Source: Pseudomonadota bacterium (GTDB lineage: Bacteria; Desulfobacterota; Desulfovibrionia; Desulfovibrionales; Desulfovibrionaceae). Taken from it: a stretch of 64,000 nucleotides of DNA. Numbering within the stretch: position 1 is the first letter of the stretch; the number at the start of each line of letters is the position of its first letter. This document shows, piece after piece, positions 1 to 11,383 of the stretch. The translations under genes were made by a program, and so were the position numbers. A model generated the notes under the pieces. The model saw nothing but the letters and a program-made list of their open reading frames with translations. It ran no database searches and was not told the origin of the DNA. The stretch covers positions 62,001 through 126,000 of the forward strand of contig JAHIUW010000011.1 of the NCBI GenBank assembly GCA_018816865.1, given 5' to 3'.

Positions 1-1331
1 GGGCCGGTGCCGCCGGGGGCCTCACGGCGCGCCACGGCGGTCTCGTACTTCAGCGTCTCCATGACATCCTGATCTATCAATGCCGAGAATGAGCGAAGCT
101 CATCCAGGGACAGGTCTTCCAGGCCCTTGCCCGCGCGCTCGGCATAGCCCACGGCAGCCCCGGAGACGTGGTGCGCCTCGCGGAACGGCAAACCCTTGCC
201 CACCAGATAATCCGCCAGCTCGGTGGCGTTCAGGAAACCCTTGGACAGGGCCGCACGCATGGCGTCCGCGTTGAACCCTGTCTCCTGCAGCATGTCGGCC
301 ATGATGGACAGCGAGGCCCGCACCGTGCGGTCGGCGTCGAAGAACGGTTCCTTGTCCTCCTGCATGTCGCGATTGTAGGCCAGGGGCAGGCCCTTGACCA
401 AGGTCAGCAGAGTGGTCAGGGAACCATAGACCCGGCCGGTCTTGCCGCGCATCAGCTCGGCCACGTCGGGATTCTTCTTCTGGGGCATGATGGACGACCC
501 GGTGGTGAAGGCATCAGGCAGAGCCACAAAGCCAAAGGCGGGGTTGGCCCAGATGATGATCTCCTCGCACAGGCGCGAGAGATGGGCCATGATCAGCGTG
601 GCGTCAAACACGGCCTCGATGGCGAAATCGCGGTCGGAAACGGCATCCAGAGAATTGGCAAAGGCCCCGTCCATGCCCAGTTCCTCGGCCACAGAGGCCG
701 GGTCCAGGGGATAGGTGGTGCCCGCCAGGGCCGCCGCTCCCAGAGGGGAGATGCGGGTCCGCCCTGCGCAGTCGCCCGCGCGCTGATGGTCACGCTTGAA
801 CATCTGGGCGTAGGCCAGCAGATGATGCGCCAGGGACACGGGCTGGGCGGGCTGGAAATGAGTGCAACCGGGCAACAGGACCGCACGGTTTTCGTGGGCC
901 TTGTCCACCAGCACGGAGACCAGCGCGGCCAACAGGTCACGCCACTCGTCCAGACGGCGCGCCACGTGCAGCCTGAAGTCCAGGCCGACCTGGTCGTTGC
1001 GCGAACGCCCGGTGTGCAGCTTGCCCCCCAGGGGGCCGATGATCTCGGTCAGACGCGACTCGATGTTCATGTGCACGTCTTCCAACTCGCGCCGCCAGAC
1101 GAACTCGCCCGACTCGATCTCGTCGCGCACCCGGCCAAGACCCACGACGATGGCCTCGGCCTCGTCGCTGGTCAGCACTCCCTGGCGCGCCAGCATGCGG
1201 GCGTGGGCCATGGACCCCTGGATGTCCTCTTCGAACAGGACCCGGTCAAAGCTTTGGGACTCGGTGTATTCCTCCACCGAGGAAGCGGTGCCCTCTGCAA
1301 AGCGCCCGCCCCACATCTTCTTGTCGGCCAT
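1..1331 (-). CDS. argH: Argininosuccinate lyase (3' end cut by window edge)
   Basis: The last step of arginine synthesis, splitting argininosuccinate into arginine and fumarate in the cytoplasm. The translation starts [11 protein letters not shown], has the fumarase/aspartase-superfamily signature [11 protein letters not shown] around residues 280-290 and the HTGRSRNDQ segment near residue 110, both typical of ArgH. About 443 codons are visible; the family is near 460, so only the last few residues are missing. The ATG (1329-1331) directly abuts the argG stop codon (1332-1334), so the two genes are almost certainly translated from one message. Nothing unusual is seen. Confidence 0.97.
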   Translation of the reverse strand, partial: MADKKMWGGRFAEGTASSVEEYTESQSFDRVLFEEDIQGSMAHARMLARQGVLTSDEAEAIVVGLGRVRDEIESGEFVWRRELEDVHMNIESRLTEIIGPLGGKLHTGRSRNDQVGLDFRLHVARRLDEWRDLLAALVSVLVDKAHENRAVLLPGCTHFQPAQPVSLAHHLLAYAQMFKRDHQRAGDCAGRTRISPLGAAALAGTTYPLDPASVAEELGMDGAFANSLDAVSDRDFAIEAVFDATLIMAHLSRLCEEIIIWANPAFGFVALPDAFTTGSSIMPQKKNPDVAELMRGKTGRVYGSLTTLLTLVKGLPLAYNRDMQEDKEPFFDADRTVRASLSIMADMLQETGFNADAMRAALSKGFLNATELADYLVGKGLPFREAHHVSGAAVGYAERAGKGLEDLSLDELRSFSALIDQDVMETLKYETAVARREAPGGTG

Positions 1332-2531
1332 CTAGTCTCCCTTGGTGCCGTAGCCGCGCAGCCTGAGACCCTGCAGGGTGATGAACCCGGCGGCGTCGGC
1401 CTGGTTGTAGACCTGGTCCGTCTCGAACGTGGCCAGATCCTCGCGATACAAGGAATATGGGGACTTGCGGCCCAGCGGCATGACCTGGCCCTTGTAGAGC
1501 TTCAGGCGCACGGTGCCGGTGACGCGCTGCTGGGTGTTGTCCACCAGGGCTTGCAAGGCCACGCGCTCGGGCGCGAACCAGAAGCCATTGTAGACCATCT
1601 CAGAATAACGCATGATCAGGCTGTCGCGCAGGTGCATGACCTCGCGGTCCATGGTGATGCCTTCCAGATCGCGCCGGGCCGTGAACAGCACGGTGCCGCC
1701 CGGGGTCTCGTACACGCCTCGGGACTTCATGCCCACGAAACGGTTCTCCACCATGTCCACGCGCCCAATGCCGTGACGTCCGCCAAGCTCGTTCAGCTTG
1801 ACCATGATGGCCGCGGGGCTCATGCGCTCGTTATTCACGGCAACGGGATCGCCCTGCTCGAAATCAAGGGTGATGATCTCGGCCTCGTCCTGGGCCTGTT
1901 CCACAGGCACGCACATGGCGTAAGAAAATTCGCCGGGCTCGTTCCAGGGGTCTTCCAGCTCACCGCCCTCGAAGCTGCAATGCAGCAGGTTACGGTCACA
2001 GCTGTAGGGTTTGGAATGGGAGACCGGGGCGTCGATGCCGTTGGCCGCCGCGTATTCCAGGCAGTCGGTGCGCGAGGTCAGATCCCATTCGCGCCAGGGA
2101 GCGATGGTCTTCAGACTGGGGTCCAGCGCCGCGGCGGCCAGCTCGAACCGGACCTGGTCGTTGCCCTTGCCCGTTGCCCCATGGGCGATGGCCTGACAGC
2201 CCTCGGCGTGGGCGATATCCACCAGGCGCTTGGCGATCAGCGGCCGGGCGATGGAGGTGCCCAGCAGGTAGCGGCCCTCATAGATGGCGCTGGCGCGCAT
2301 CATGGGAAAGATGAAATCCCGGGCGAACTCTTCCTGCAGGTCCTCGACGTAGGCCTTAACCGCGCCGGTGCGCATGGCCTTGGCCTCGATGCCGTCCAGT
2401 TCCTCGCCCTGCCCCAGGTCGGCGGTCAGGGTCACAACATCGCAATTGTAGGTATTCTTGATCCAGGCCAGGATCACGGAGGTGTCCAGACCCCCGGAAT
2501 AGGCCAGCACGACTTTCTTGATAGCGCTCAT
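1332..2531 (-). CDS. argG: Argininosuccinate synthase
   Basis: ATP-dependent joining of citrulline and aspartate, 399 residues, the usual length. The N-terminal P-loop-like pyrophosphatase motif AYSGGLDTS sits at residues 9-17 and the [10 protein letters not shown] segment near residue 117 is present. A longer in-frame start exists at 2609, but the ATG at 2531 is preceded by AGAGGGAC at good spacing and matches the family N-terminus, so it was chosen. It is the first gene of argG-argH; argF lies upstream on the same strand, separated by about 200 bases that hold a nested palindrome (2655-2699). Confidence 0.97.
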   Translation of the reverse strand: MSAIKKVVLAYSGGLDTSVILAWIKNTYNCDVVTLTADLGQGEELDGIEAKAMRTGAVKAYVEDLQEEFARDFIFPMMRASAIYEGRYLLGTSIARPLIAKRLVDIAHAEGCQAIAHGATGKGNDQVRFELAAAALDPSLKTIAPWREWDLTSRTDCLEYAAANGIDAPVSHSKPYSCDRNLLHCSFEGGELEDPWNEPGEFSYAMCVPVEQAQDEAEIITLDFEQGDPVAVNNERMSPAAIMVKLNELGGRHGIGRVDMVENRFVGMKSRGVYETPGGTVLFTARRDLEGITMDREVMHLRDSLIMRYSEMVYNGFWFAPERVALQALVDNTQQRVTGTVRLKLYKGQVMPLGRKSPYSLYREDLATFETDQVYNQADAAGFITLQGLRLRGYGTKGD

Positions 2532-2654
2532 GAGTCCCTCTGTTATTAATGATCTCCCGGACTCTCCCGGGGATTCAAATTTCTTCTTGCCGATTCTTGT
2601 CTGAACCACGAGATTGTGGGCGGTTCAAAAAGGTACGAGAGCCAGGCGCAAGGG

Positions 2655-2699
2655 ACATTCAAGCCCGACGTGTATCAATATACACAAGGGATTGAATGT
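2655..2699. promoter_or_regulatory. Nested inverted repeat upstream of argG (candidate operator)
   Basis: Outer arms ACATTCAA (2655-2662) and TTGAATGT (2692-2699) enclose inner arms GTGTAT (2670-2675) and ATACAC (2680-2685). The structure lies between the argF stop and the argG start, about 125 bases ahead of argG. The outer half-sites contain ATTCA/TGAAT, the core of known ArgR half-sites, but the spacing is not that of the classical ARG box. Binding by an arginine repressor is an inference. Confidence 0.4.
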
Positions 2700-2737
2700 T
2701 CAGCAGCAACAACGCTATCGCGCATTTTTCAACGGCC

Positions 2738-3640
2738 CTACTTCGTGAAAACCCATTCCATGATCGCCTTCTGCATGTGCAGACGGTTCTCCGCCTGGTC
2801 GAAGACGATGGAGCGCTCGCTCTCGAAGACCTCTGCCGAAATCTCCTCGCCGCGGTGGGCGGGCAGGCAGTGCATGACCTTCACGTCGGGATCGGCCACG
2901 GCCAGCAGACGGTCATCGATCATGAAGCCGGCAAAGGCGGCCTCGCGCTGCTTCTGCTCCACTTCCTGCCCCATGGAAGCCCAGACGTCGGTATTGACGT
3001 AGTGGGCACCCTTGCAGGCCTCTTCGGGCGTGCGGACCAGGGTCACGCGCGCGCCCTCGGCCTTGGCATGGGCCAGAATAGCGGAGTCGGGATCATAGCC
3101 CTCGGGGCAGGCCAGAACCAGTTCGAATCCGAACAGGATGGCTGCGTTGATGAACGAATGGGCCATATTGTTGCCGTCACCCACCCAGGCGACCTTGAGG
3201 CTCGCCAGATCGGGGGTACGCTCGTACATGGTCAGCATGTCGCTCATCACCTGACAGGGGTGATAGCTGTCGGTCAGGGCGTTGATCACCGGGACCGAGG
3301 CATACTTGGCCAGTTCATCCACGATTTCCTGACCGAAGGTCCGTACAACCAGGCCCGCACAGTAGCGCGACAGGACCCGCGAGGTATCGCACAGCGGTTC
3401 GTTGCGGCCCAACTGCGATTCTGCGGGGGTCATCAGCAGCGAATTGCCGCCCAAATGGTTGATGCCCACCTCGAAGGACACGCGGGTTCGCGTGGAGGCC
3501 TTCTCGAAAATCAGGGCCACGGTCTTTCCGGCCAGCAGATCACTATGGAAATCACACTCTTTCATCTCCCTGGCGCGTCTGACCAGGGCGTGAGCGGTGT
3601 CTTTGTCCAGATCCAGGATACTCAAAAAATGTCTGGGCAT
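2738..3640 (-). CDS. argF: Ornithine carbamoyltransferase
   Basis: Transfers the carbamoyl group to ornithine to give citrulline. At 300 residues it is full length. The carbamoyl-phosphate binding motif STRTR is at residues 49-53, HPCQ near 130, and the ornithine-binding MHCLPAHRG segment near 260, all intact. It precedes argG-argH on the same strand, so the last three steps of arginine synthesis are clustered here. The gap to argG holds a palindrome, suggesting separate or additional control of argGH. Confidence 0.97.
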   Translation of the reverse strand: MPRHFLSILDLDKDTAHALVRRAREMKECDFHSDLLAGKTVALIFEKASTRTRVSFEVGINHLGGNSLLMTPAESQLGRNEPLCDTSRVLSRYCAGLVVRTFGQEIVDELAKYASVPVINALTDSYHPCQVMSDMLTMYERTPDLASLKVAWVGDGNNMAHSFINAAILFGFELVLACPEGYDPDSAILAHAKAEGARVTLVRTPEEACKGAHYVNTDVWASMGQEVEQKQREAAFAGFMIDDRLLAVADPDVKVMHCLPAHRGEEISAEVFESERSIVFDQAENRLHMQKAIMEWVFTK

Positions 3641-3687
3641 GGGAAGGGTCCCCTTGTTTGCGTTCTATTCATCCCCTTCCGGCGGGG

Positions 3688-3723
3688 GGAAAAACGAAAA
3701 GGTAACCCTGAAGGACGAGGGTT
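3688..3723 (-). terminator. Possible terminator after ybeY
   Basis: Read on the minus strand, a short hairpin with arms AACCCT/AGGGTT (3704-3723) is followed by a T-rich stretch. It lies between ybeY and argF. The stem is only six pairs, so confidence is modest. Confidence 0.35.
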
Positions 3724-3860
3724 GTAAAGATAATAGATGGGAGGAAAACAGGCCGCAGAGCACGGCCTCAGAGGGCTCACCCTCATTTCGAGTCAGGCGG
3801 AAAACAACAAGACCCCGGAGCCGTCCAACCCACGGTTCAAAGGCAACGGTCAGCAGGGAA

Positions 3861-4286
3861 TCAGACGCAGCCTGCCACGGCATCCACGGCGGCTTCGGTG
3901 AAGTCGTCCATCTCCGGGCTGTGGTCCATGCCCGCCAGATGCAGAAAAGAGTGCGCCATGAGCCGGGCCATGTGTTCCAGCGGGGGCTGCCCGTAGAGCT
4001 CGCACTCCCGGGCCAGGGTGTCCACGGAGATGACCACCTCGCCCAGATAGTCCGGGCGCTCAGGGTCCTCGTCGTTGAAGGCCAGACCGTTGGTGGGCCC
4101 CGTGCGGCCCAGGGTGGACTGGTGCAGACGCGCCATTTCCCGGTCATCGGTCAGGGTCAGCTCAAGCTCGGCACTGTCCATACCCAAGGCCGCAAGGACC
4201 CGCTGGGCCAGGTCACGAGCTTCACAGCGGCCCACGACCATGGAGGGGTTCAGTCCCGGCCGGACGACCATGGAGACCACGCTCAT
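3861..4286 (-). CDS. ybeY: Endoribonuclease YbeY
   Basis: Zinc-dependent single-strand endoribonuclease of rRNA maturation and ribosome quality control, 141 residues. The metal-binding H-x3-H-x5-H signature is present as HSFLHLAGMDH near residue 115, with the commonly seen Gly and Tyr positions replaced by Ser and Met. The start codon overlaps the end of pgpH by four bases, and phoH lies upstream, the frequent phoH-pgpH-ybeY order in bacteria. The N-terminus is shorter than in E. coli YbeY, but the catalytic part is complete. Confidence 0.93.
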   Translation of the reverse strand: MSVVSMVVRPGLNPSMVVGRCEARDLAQRVLAALGMDSAELELTLTDDREMARLHQSTLGRTGPTNGLAFNDEDPERPDYLGEVVISVDTLARECELYGQPPLEHMARLMAHSFLHLAGMDHSPEMDDFTEAAVDAVAGCV

Positions 4287-6836
4287 CGATTGCCCCGCGT
4301 CTTGGAAAACTTGAGAATAGTGGCCCCGTCGCGGGTATCGTGATGCGAGGTCTGTCCCGTGGGATCCTGTTCGGGCTTGTTCCCGCTGCGCGAGCCCCTC
4401 TCCCTGCTCGCACCGGAATCCTTCCCGGCATGCTCGGAGCCTTCGGCCCTGGCGGAATCCCGTTGTTTCTGTTCTCCGAGACCAGTCCCGGAGGGGGTTT
4501 TGTCCGTGGGCACTTCGCCGACTGGGGCGGCAGAGGATTCTCCGGGCTTCACGACAGACCTGCCCCCGGATTTATCGCTGGTCTTGTCCGCAGACTTGTC
4601 GACGACCTTGGCCACGCTTTTGTCAGCGGAATCCGACCCCTTGTCCTTGTCGCCACCCGGATACTCGATGCGCTGATGGAAGGTGCCCGTCAGGATGCGC
4701 AGAAAGACGCCGGACAACTCATGCATATCCTTCAGTGTCAGTGCGGACTCGTCCAACTGGCCATCCATGAAGATCTTCTTGATGATGCCCTCAATGTGGC
4801 CCTTGATGCGGCTCGGCGTGGGCTCCACCAGGGTCCGGCTGGAGGCCTCGATGGCGTCGGCCAGGAGCAGCAAACCGGCCTCCTTGGTTTGGGGTCGGGG
4901 CCCGGAGTAACGGAATTCACCTTCGCGCGGCGGCTCCTCGCCCCTGGTCTGGGCCTGTTCCACGGCCCGGTGGTAGAAATAGGAAATGAGCATGGTGCCG
5001 TGGTGCTGTTGGATGAGATCCTCGATCTCCTGCCCCAGTTTGTGGTCGCGGGCCATCTCAGCACCCTTCTTCACGTGGCTGGTCAGGATGAGCGCACTCA
5101 TGGACGGCGCAAGCTTGTCGTGCTTGTTCTCGCCGCCCATCTGATTCTCGATGAAATACTGCGGCTTGGAGAGCTTGCCCACGTCGTGATACAGGGCCGC
5201 CACCTTGGCCAGCAGGGAATTGGCCCCAATGGCGCGGGCCCCTGCCTCGACCATGTGCGAGAGGATGATGGAGTGGTGATAGGTGCCAGGCGCTGTGACC
5301 ATCAACTCCTGCATCAGGGGCTGCTCCAGGCTCATCAGTTCCATCAGCCTGAAGCGCGAGGTGTACCCCAGCAGCAGTTCCACGATAGGCGCCAGGGACA
5401 GCACCAGGATCAGGGACACGACGCCGCCCGCCAGGACATAGGCCCCACCCGCCAGGGCATGATGCAGCCCCTGATAATTCATGAAATTCACGGCCACCCA
5501 GGCCAGCGATAGCCCGGCCAACAAAGGCAGCACGCTGGCCAGCAACTCCGTGCGGGTTTCGGCGCGCTTGACCATGAAGACCTGCAGCAATCCACCCACG
5601 AAATAGAACAAAAACAGGGCCAGATCGCCCCCGGGCATCTGAGTGCACAAAAAGGCCACCAGGATCAGGGCGAAGATGCTCACGGCATAGGGAAAGAACA
5701 GGGCCAGCACGCCTGCGGCCGCAGGAATCGGCAGACTGTAGGCCACGATGTCCCCGGCCAATCTTCCGCCGATGGGGTGAGCGATGAGGGACAGAAACTT
5801 GGACAACCCTCCGAACAGCAAGAGGACCATGGCCAGCAGCACGTAATCCCGGGGAGCCAGTTCCGGACACAGCCCAGCGCGCTGGCTGAGCGTCAGCCCA
5901 AGTCCCAACAGGATGCTGATCATGAAGATACCCACCGCGCGCTGCACGGTGTAGGCCTGCGGGGAGGCGTCGAACATGGCCTGGAGCTTGTGCTGCTGCG
6001 GCGGAGTCACGGCCTCGCCCTGGCGAACCACGATCTGCCCCTTGCGCACCGGGATGTACACCGGACCCACGGCCGTCATGACGCTCATCACGCGGGACGA
6101 TGTCTCAGACGGCGACAAGGACAGGCTGGGCTGAATCAGGGGCCCCACCAAGGCCCAGGCGGCCTTGCGGATCACCAGGGGTTTGCCGAGTTCGCCCTTC
6201 ATGTACTGGGCAAGGTCGCTACGCAGGCTGCGGATGTCGGTCACAGTGGCCAGGTCCGTGCGCAGGGTTTCGACTTTCTGTTCCAGATCGCGCATCACGA
6301 ACCCGGAACGCAGATCGTCCAGAGCGGTGGAATCCTCCACCACCCCGGCCTTGAGATAGGCTGATAGCCAGGGCATGACCCGAGCCAGCACGAGATTCTG
6401 GAAATCCTCGCGCCGCCAGATGGCGATGGTGGACTTGCTGATCTCGGCGTTCAGGTCTTCGGCCACCTGCCAGCGCACGTCCTCCAGGGTCTCGGCCGTG
6501 GCTGCGTTCACGGCCTGGAACGCGGCATGCACACTCTGCTCCAATTCGACAAAGGCATTGATGTCCAGATCAAAGACCGGGGGCTGGGCCTCGGCGGCCT
6601 GCTGGCGTTTGGCACGGGTGGATTCCACGTCCTCCACCAACAGGTCACGCTGGGCGGTCACATCCTGTTCGGCGATGTCGCCCGCCAGATACAACGGCGG
6701 CCCGGAGGTGAACTCAACTCCGGCCAGGGCGGAAAGCAGCAGCAGCGAAACCAGGTACAGGGCGACACCCAGCGCCGTAGGATGCGTCGCAACAGCGGAC
6801 GCCGACTCGGTCAAACGCGATTGGCCGGGCTTCTTT

Positions 6837-6865
<29 letters not shown>
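4283..6865 (-). CDS. pgpH: 7TM-HD membrane phosphohydrolase, PgpH-type c-di-AMP phosphodiesterase
   Basis: 860 residues. An N-terminal membrane segment (about 32-50) is followed by an extracytoplasmic 7TMR-HDED domain (about 55-285), a cluster of seven membrane segments (about 305-500) and a cytoplasmic HD domain (about 520-690) with the metal motif YHDVGK. This is the PgpH architecture, which degrades c-di-AMP in Firmicutes; the substrate in this lineage is inferred. The last ~120 residues are low complexity, rich in Lys, Ser, Asp and Gly, and are probably a lineage-specific tail. The start lies inside the 3' end of phoH and the stop overlaps ybeY, so the three genes form one operon. Confidence 0.93.
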
Positions 6866-7814
<949 letters not shown>

Positions 7815-7972
7815 GCAGTTTCCATCCGCCTTTACCGTTCGGTGGGAACCATTATATAGTCACCTTTCGTGCATCCGTCCAATCCGCACAGGAGCTCCCA
7901 GCCAACACCGGAGTTGCCATCCACCCTCTCGCGGTGTAACCGGGACGGCCACACCATGCAAGAGAGGATACT

Positions 7973-8245
7973 ATGGATTTCAAGCTGTTTCTGACCACCT
8001 TTGCAACCATGTTCCTGGCCGAACTGGGCGACAAGACCCAACTGGCCTGCATCCTGATGACCGCCAAGACCCAAAAGCCCTGGACCGTGTTCATCGGGTC
8101 GTCGCTGGCACTTATCACAGTGAGCTTTTTGGGCGTGATGTTCGCCTCCCTCGTCTGTGACAAGATCCCTGTCGAACTGGTCAAAAAGATTGCCGCCACC
8201 GGATTCGTGATCATTGGCGGACTGATGTTCTTCGACAAGCTGTAA
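7973..8245 (+). CDS. Half-size TMEM165/GDT1 (UPF0016) membrane protein
   Basis: 90 residues, three membrane segments, and the family signature ELGDKTQ at residues 17-23. Canonical UPF0016/GDT1 proteins, including manganese and calcium exporters such as MneA, contain two such units in one chain. Here only one unit is encoded and there is no second copy nearby, so it presumably works as a homodimer. Start at 7973 is preceded by GAGAGGA. It is divergent from phoH. Manganese or calcium export is the family-level inference; substrate is unknown. Confidence 0.88.
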   Translation: MDFKLFLTTFATMFLAELGDKTQLACILMTAKTQKPWTVFIGSSLALITVSFLGVMFASLVCDKIPVELVKKIAATGFVIIGGLMFFDKL

Positions 8246-8359
8246 ACGGCTGAAATACGCGCGTTTGCGGCGTTGCTTCGGCGCGCTCAAACCCTTGCCT
8301 ACGGATGAGTAAGCGTCGCTCCCGGGAGTGCCTGGCACCCACCCCTTTTTTGAGCCGTT
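8245..8359. repeat. Intergenic element with terminal inverted repeats
   Basis: Arms AACGGCT (8245-8251) and AGCCGTT (8353-8359) bound about 115 bases that begin right at the GDT1 stop codon and contain further GC-rich palindromic stretches (GCGCG/CGCGC). A run of six T lies just inside the right arm. It resembles a REP/MITE-like dispersed palindromic element; no second copy is present in this window, so the repeat status rests on structure only. Confidence 0.4.
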
Positions 8360-8482
8360 CACACGGAGGGGATACCTCGCGCCTGCCAGCCAAACGCTTT
8401 TGAACATCTGACAGTATTATTTCAATCGGCAGCCACTCGCCACACTGAGCACCAAGAACATTCCATCGCCAGTGAGGCGTTG

Positions 8483-10006
8483 TCAGGCGTCAGTGGACAG
8501 CCGCTCCTCCAGGCCCGGGTCCAGGGACACGCTCAGGGCCGCATACTCGCGATCCACGGTGACCTTTCCCGGCCCCGCACCCTTGACGGCATGCACATGC
8601 TTGACCAGGGCGCAGATCACCTCCGCACTGGCATTGCCGGCCGCAAAGCTCCTCAACCCGGCCAGGGCAGCAGCCTGAAGCAGGCTGCGCTCAGGCACCT
8701 CCTGCTCCGGGTAGTCCCGCCGCAGCAGCACATGCGAACCCGCACCACCCCGGGCATGGAACCACAGATCAAACGGGCTGGCCACCTTGCGCAGCAGATC
8801 GTGGTTGGCCTGGGCGCTCTTGCCCCGGTACACCGCAAAGCCATCCTCGGTCAGGAACGAACTCAGCCCCTTGCGCGCCAGAGGCGGGATCTGACGCACC
8901 TTGCGCCGCTGTTCGCCCTCTTCCAGCCGCCCCAGAATCTCCTCAGGAAGCCGCCCCTGCTCCAGCTCGGCCAGCCGTCTGGACAGCTCTGCGCGCCGCT
9001 GCTTCACAAACTCGAGCCCGCGCCGCCCCTTGGCGGCCAACTTGAAGAAACGCTCCATGTTCTCGGTCACGGTCAGACGCCCATCCAGCTCCAGGTGAAC
9101 CATCTCGCCGTCCGGCCCAGGCACCTCCAGCGCACTGTGTTTCTCTTTCCTGTCCAGGCGATAGAGCAGCCCGCGCAGGGCCTCGCCATGGCGTGACAAG
9201 GCGACCAGACCCTGCAGGCGCTCCTGGTCCCTGTCCACGGACGCCAGCGAGCGTTTCATCCTGCGTTGTTCGACCTTGAGGGCATCACGCTCTCCGGTTT
9301 CGGCCAACGTGCGCAAATAGGGAAAGAGCTCACTGCGGCCCAGCTCATCGGCAGCCTCAAGGGCGCGGTCATAGACGCTCTCGGTGCGGGAACCGCACAG
9401 CACCAGGGGCAACCGCCACGGCAACAACTGCGGCTCCCCGCTCCCACTGTACAGAAAAAACTGTGAGCAGCCGGCTCGGCGCACGGCGTCCAGCACGGCC
9501 TGCCACCGTCCCTCGTCCACGGCGCCCAGCAGCCGCCTCAGGGGTGGGGTCAATTGGGGAAAGCGGCGCCAGGCCTCAGCGTCCGCCAAGACCCCGACCT
9601 CGGGCCACTCGGGCTCGTCGCCGAATCCGACCGGCAACAGCTCGACCAGGGCAGGGGGCTCTGTCGTCGACAGCAGCAACCAACCGCCCTCGCCCGGCGA
9701 CAGGGCAAAGGCCATGCGACGCGAGGGCCAATCAATGTGCGCCTCCAACAGACGGCGGTTCACGAGCCGCTTGCGCAGCCACATGCATTGGGCGGAGGGG
9801 CTGGCCGGATTGGCCGGTTTTTCCGAGGTCAAAAAAAGAAGCCCCCGGCGCTGGCAGGAGCGCAGGAGCAAAAACGAAGCGCCCCCTTGTGCCCGGACCT
9901 TCAAGGTCCAGACGTCGGGGGCGGGATTGTAGATCTTTTCGACGCGGGAGCCCGACAAATCGCAGGCCAACTCACGCGCCAGACAGCGGAAGAAATTGGC
10001 TTCCAT
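8483..10006 (-). CDS. NFACT family protein (RqcH-type ribosome quality control factor)
   Basis: 507 residues with an N-terminal NFACT-N domain (start MEANFF, conserved KIYNP segment near residue 24), coiled-coil middle (about 240-370) and C-terminal NFACT-R RNA-binding domain with the DLWFHARGGAGSH motif near residue 430. This is the architecture of RqcH, which binds obstructed 50S subunits and adds alanine tails; older annotations call it fibronectin-binding protein. It is co-directional with and 18 bases downstream of a DksA-like gene, so the two are probably one operon. Function is inferred from the family. Confidence 0.9.
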   Translation of the reverse strand: MEANFFRCLARELACDLSGSRVEKIYNPAPDVWTLKVRAQGGASFLLLRSCQRRGLLFLTSEKPANPASPSAQCMWLRKRLVNRRLLEAHIDWPSRRMAFALSPGEGGWLLLSTTEPPALVELLPVGFGDEPEWPEVGVLADAEAWRRFPQLTPPLRRLLGAVDEGRWQAVLDAVRRAGCSQFFLYSGSGEPQLLPWRLPLVLCGSRTESVYDRALEAADELGRSELFPYLRTLAETGERDALKVEQRRMKRSLASVDRDQERLQGLVALSRHGEALRGLLYRLDRKEKHSALEVPGPDGEMVHLELDGRLTVTENMERFFKLAAKGRRGLEFVKQRRAELSRRLAELEQGRLPEEILGRLEEGEQRRKVRQIPPLARKGLSSFLTEDGFAVYRGKSAQANHDLLRKVASPFDLWFHARGGAGSHVLLRRDYPEQEVPERSLLQAAALAGLRSFAAGNASAEVICALVKHVHAVKGAGPGKVTVDREYAALSVSLDPGLEERLSTDA

Positions 10007-10024
10007 GACAGTGGTCCGGCGAGG

Positions 10025-10387
10025 CTAGTCGCCGCGGACCTGTTCCTCTTCTTCCTGGCGACTCTTGCAATCAATGCACAAGGTCGTCACAGGACGGGCC
10101 TTCAGACGCTCCACTCCGATGTCCTCGCCGCATTCCTCGCAAAAACCGAAGGAACCGTCCTCAATGCGACGCTGGGCAGCCTGGATCTTCTTGATCAGCT
10201 TGCGTTCCCGGTCACGCAGACGCAAGGTGAACGAGCGGTCGGACTCTGCGGTGGCCCGGTCGGCCGGGTCCGCATAGACCTCGCGCGTCTCGGTCATATC
10301 TTCAAGGGTTTCTTCGCCCTTGCGCAGGATATCGTCCAGTTCATCATTCAGAAACTTGCGAAAAAATTCAAGATCCTTGGCTTCCAT
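10025..10387 (-). CDS. DksA/TraR family zinc-finger protein
   Basis: 120 residues: N-terminal coiled coil and a C4 zinc finger (C-x2-C-x17-C-x2-C, within FCEECGE... and LCIDCKS near residues 82-105). This matches DksA/TraR proteins that bind in the RNA polymerase secondary channel. A longer frame starts at 10438, but the ATG at 10387 has CGGAGGG upstream and gives the normal N-terminus. The coiled-coil tip carries acidic residues (DPADRATAESD), consistent with DksA. Located just upstream of the NFACT gene. Confidence 0.92.
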   Translation of the reverse strand: MEAKDLEFFRKFLNDELDDILRKGEETLEDMTETREVYADPADRATAESDRSFTLRLRDRERKLIKKIQAAQRRIEDGSFGFCEECGEDIGVERLKARPVTTLCIDCKSRQEEEEQVRGD

Positions 10388-10608
10388 ATCTTTAACCCTC
10401 CGTGCGAGAGGCTCAGCGGCCGGTGGACCGACCATCAAAACCGATGTTGAGAGCGACGTTTTAATTCATAACGCCTTGAAAAGTAAAGCCCTGCATACTA
10501 ATTTCATGTTCCAGCGATGATCCCCTGTATTTTCGGGCGTTCCCACAGACCGACCCGGAAAACACCACGCATCGCGCAACAGCCAAAAACGAACCACCGG
10601 GGGGCCTG

Positions 10609-11367
10609 ATGCCAGAACCAGCAAACCATAGCACCCAACTCCAGATACTGAAAGGGATTCTCGCCGATCTGCACGGGCACGACGCCCCATTGACGGCCAT
10701 CGCAGTCGGTTCGCACATGGTTGCGGTCAGCTGCGACGGCCACACCGGCCTGGCCACGCGCCAGGGTCTACACGGTCATGACATTGGAGTCTCTCCAGTC
10801 ATGGCCGATCTCCCGGCCTCGGGCCTGGAGCTTGCCGGTTGGCTGGTCGCACCCCCAGAATTCGTCCCCCAGGCCCGGTCCCTCGGCCTGGCTGCGGTCA
10901 ACGCCCTGCTGCCCCAACCCTGCGATTTGACCCAGGCCAAGGGCCAGGACCTGATCCTGAAACACGGGACAGGGCGGAACGTGGCCGTCGTAGGCCACTT
11001 CCCCTTTGTGGTACGCATGGGGCCGGAATTCGCCCGGCTCTCGATTCTGGAACTGTCACCACGTGCGGGTGACCTGCCCGCTGCACAGGCCAAGCAGATC
11101 CTCCCCGAAGCTGACGTGGTGGCCCTCACCGGTACCACCCTGCTCAATGGCACCCTCGCCGGCTTGCTCGCCCTGTGCCGCAGGGACGCCCTGGTCCTGA
11201 TGCTCGGCCCGAGCACCCCCTTTGCCCAGAGCCTGTTCAGCCACGGCCTGGACGTCCTGGCCGGAGCCCGGGTGGTCGACGCAGACAGTGTGCGCAAGGG
11301 AATCCTGGAGGGCAGGCCTTTCAAATCCCTCACGGGGGCCAATGCCCTGGTCTGGCAGAAAAGATGA
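10609..11367 (+). CDS. DUF364 domain protein
   Basis: 252 residues, resembling the DUF4213/DUF364 family of Rossmann-like proteins, with the GPSTPF motif near residue 203 that marks the DUF364 half. The family has been suggested to act in metal chelation or transition-metal and cofactor metabolism, but no activity is established. It is divergent from the dksA-like gene and followed by a tRNA-Gly promoter, so it appears to be transcribed alone. Confidence 0.8.
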   Translation: MPEPANHSTQLQILKGILADLHGHDAPLTAIAVGSHMVAVSCDGHTGLATRQGLHGHDIGVSPVMADLPASGLELAGWLVAPPEFVPQARSLGLAAVNALLPQPCDLTQAKGQDLILKHGTGRNVAVVGHFPFVVRMGPEFARLSILELSPRAGDLPAAQAKQILPEADVVALTGTTLLNGTLAGLLALCRRDALVLMLGPSTPFAQSLFSHGLDVLAGARVVDADSVRKGILEGRPFKSLTGANALVWQKR

Positions 11368-11383
11368 TTTTTTCATTTTCCTG

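Noticed and set aside
168-2549. Very long plus-strand open frame opposite argH and argG
   Set aside because: It is antisense to two well-conserved genes; the translation is Gly/His/Gln-rich as expected from the reverse of high-GC codons and matches nothing.
4340-5512. Long plus-strand frame opposite pgpH
   Set aside because: Antisense shadow of a conserved membrane phosphohydrolase; no ribosome site.
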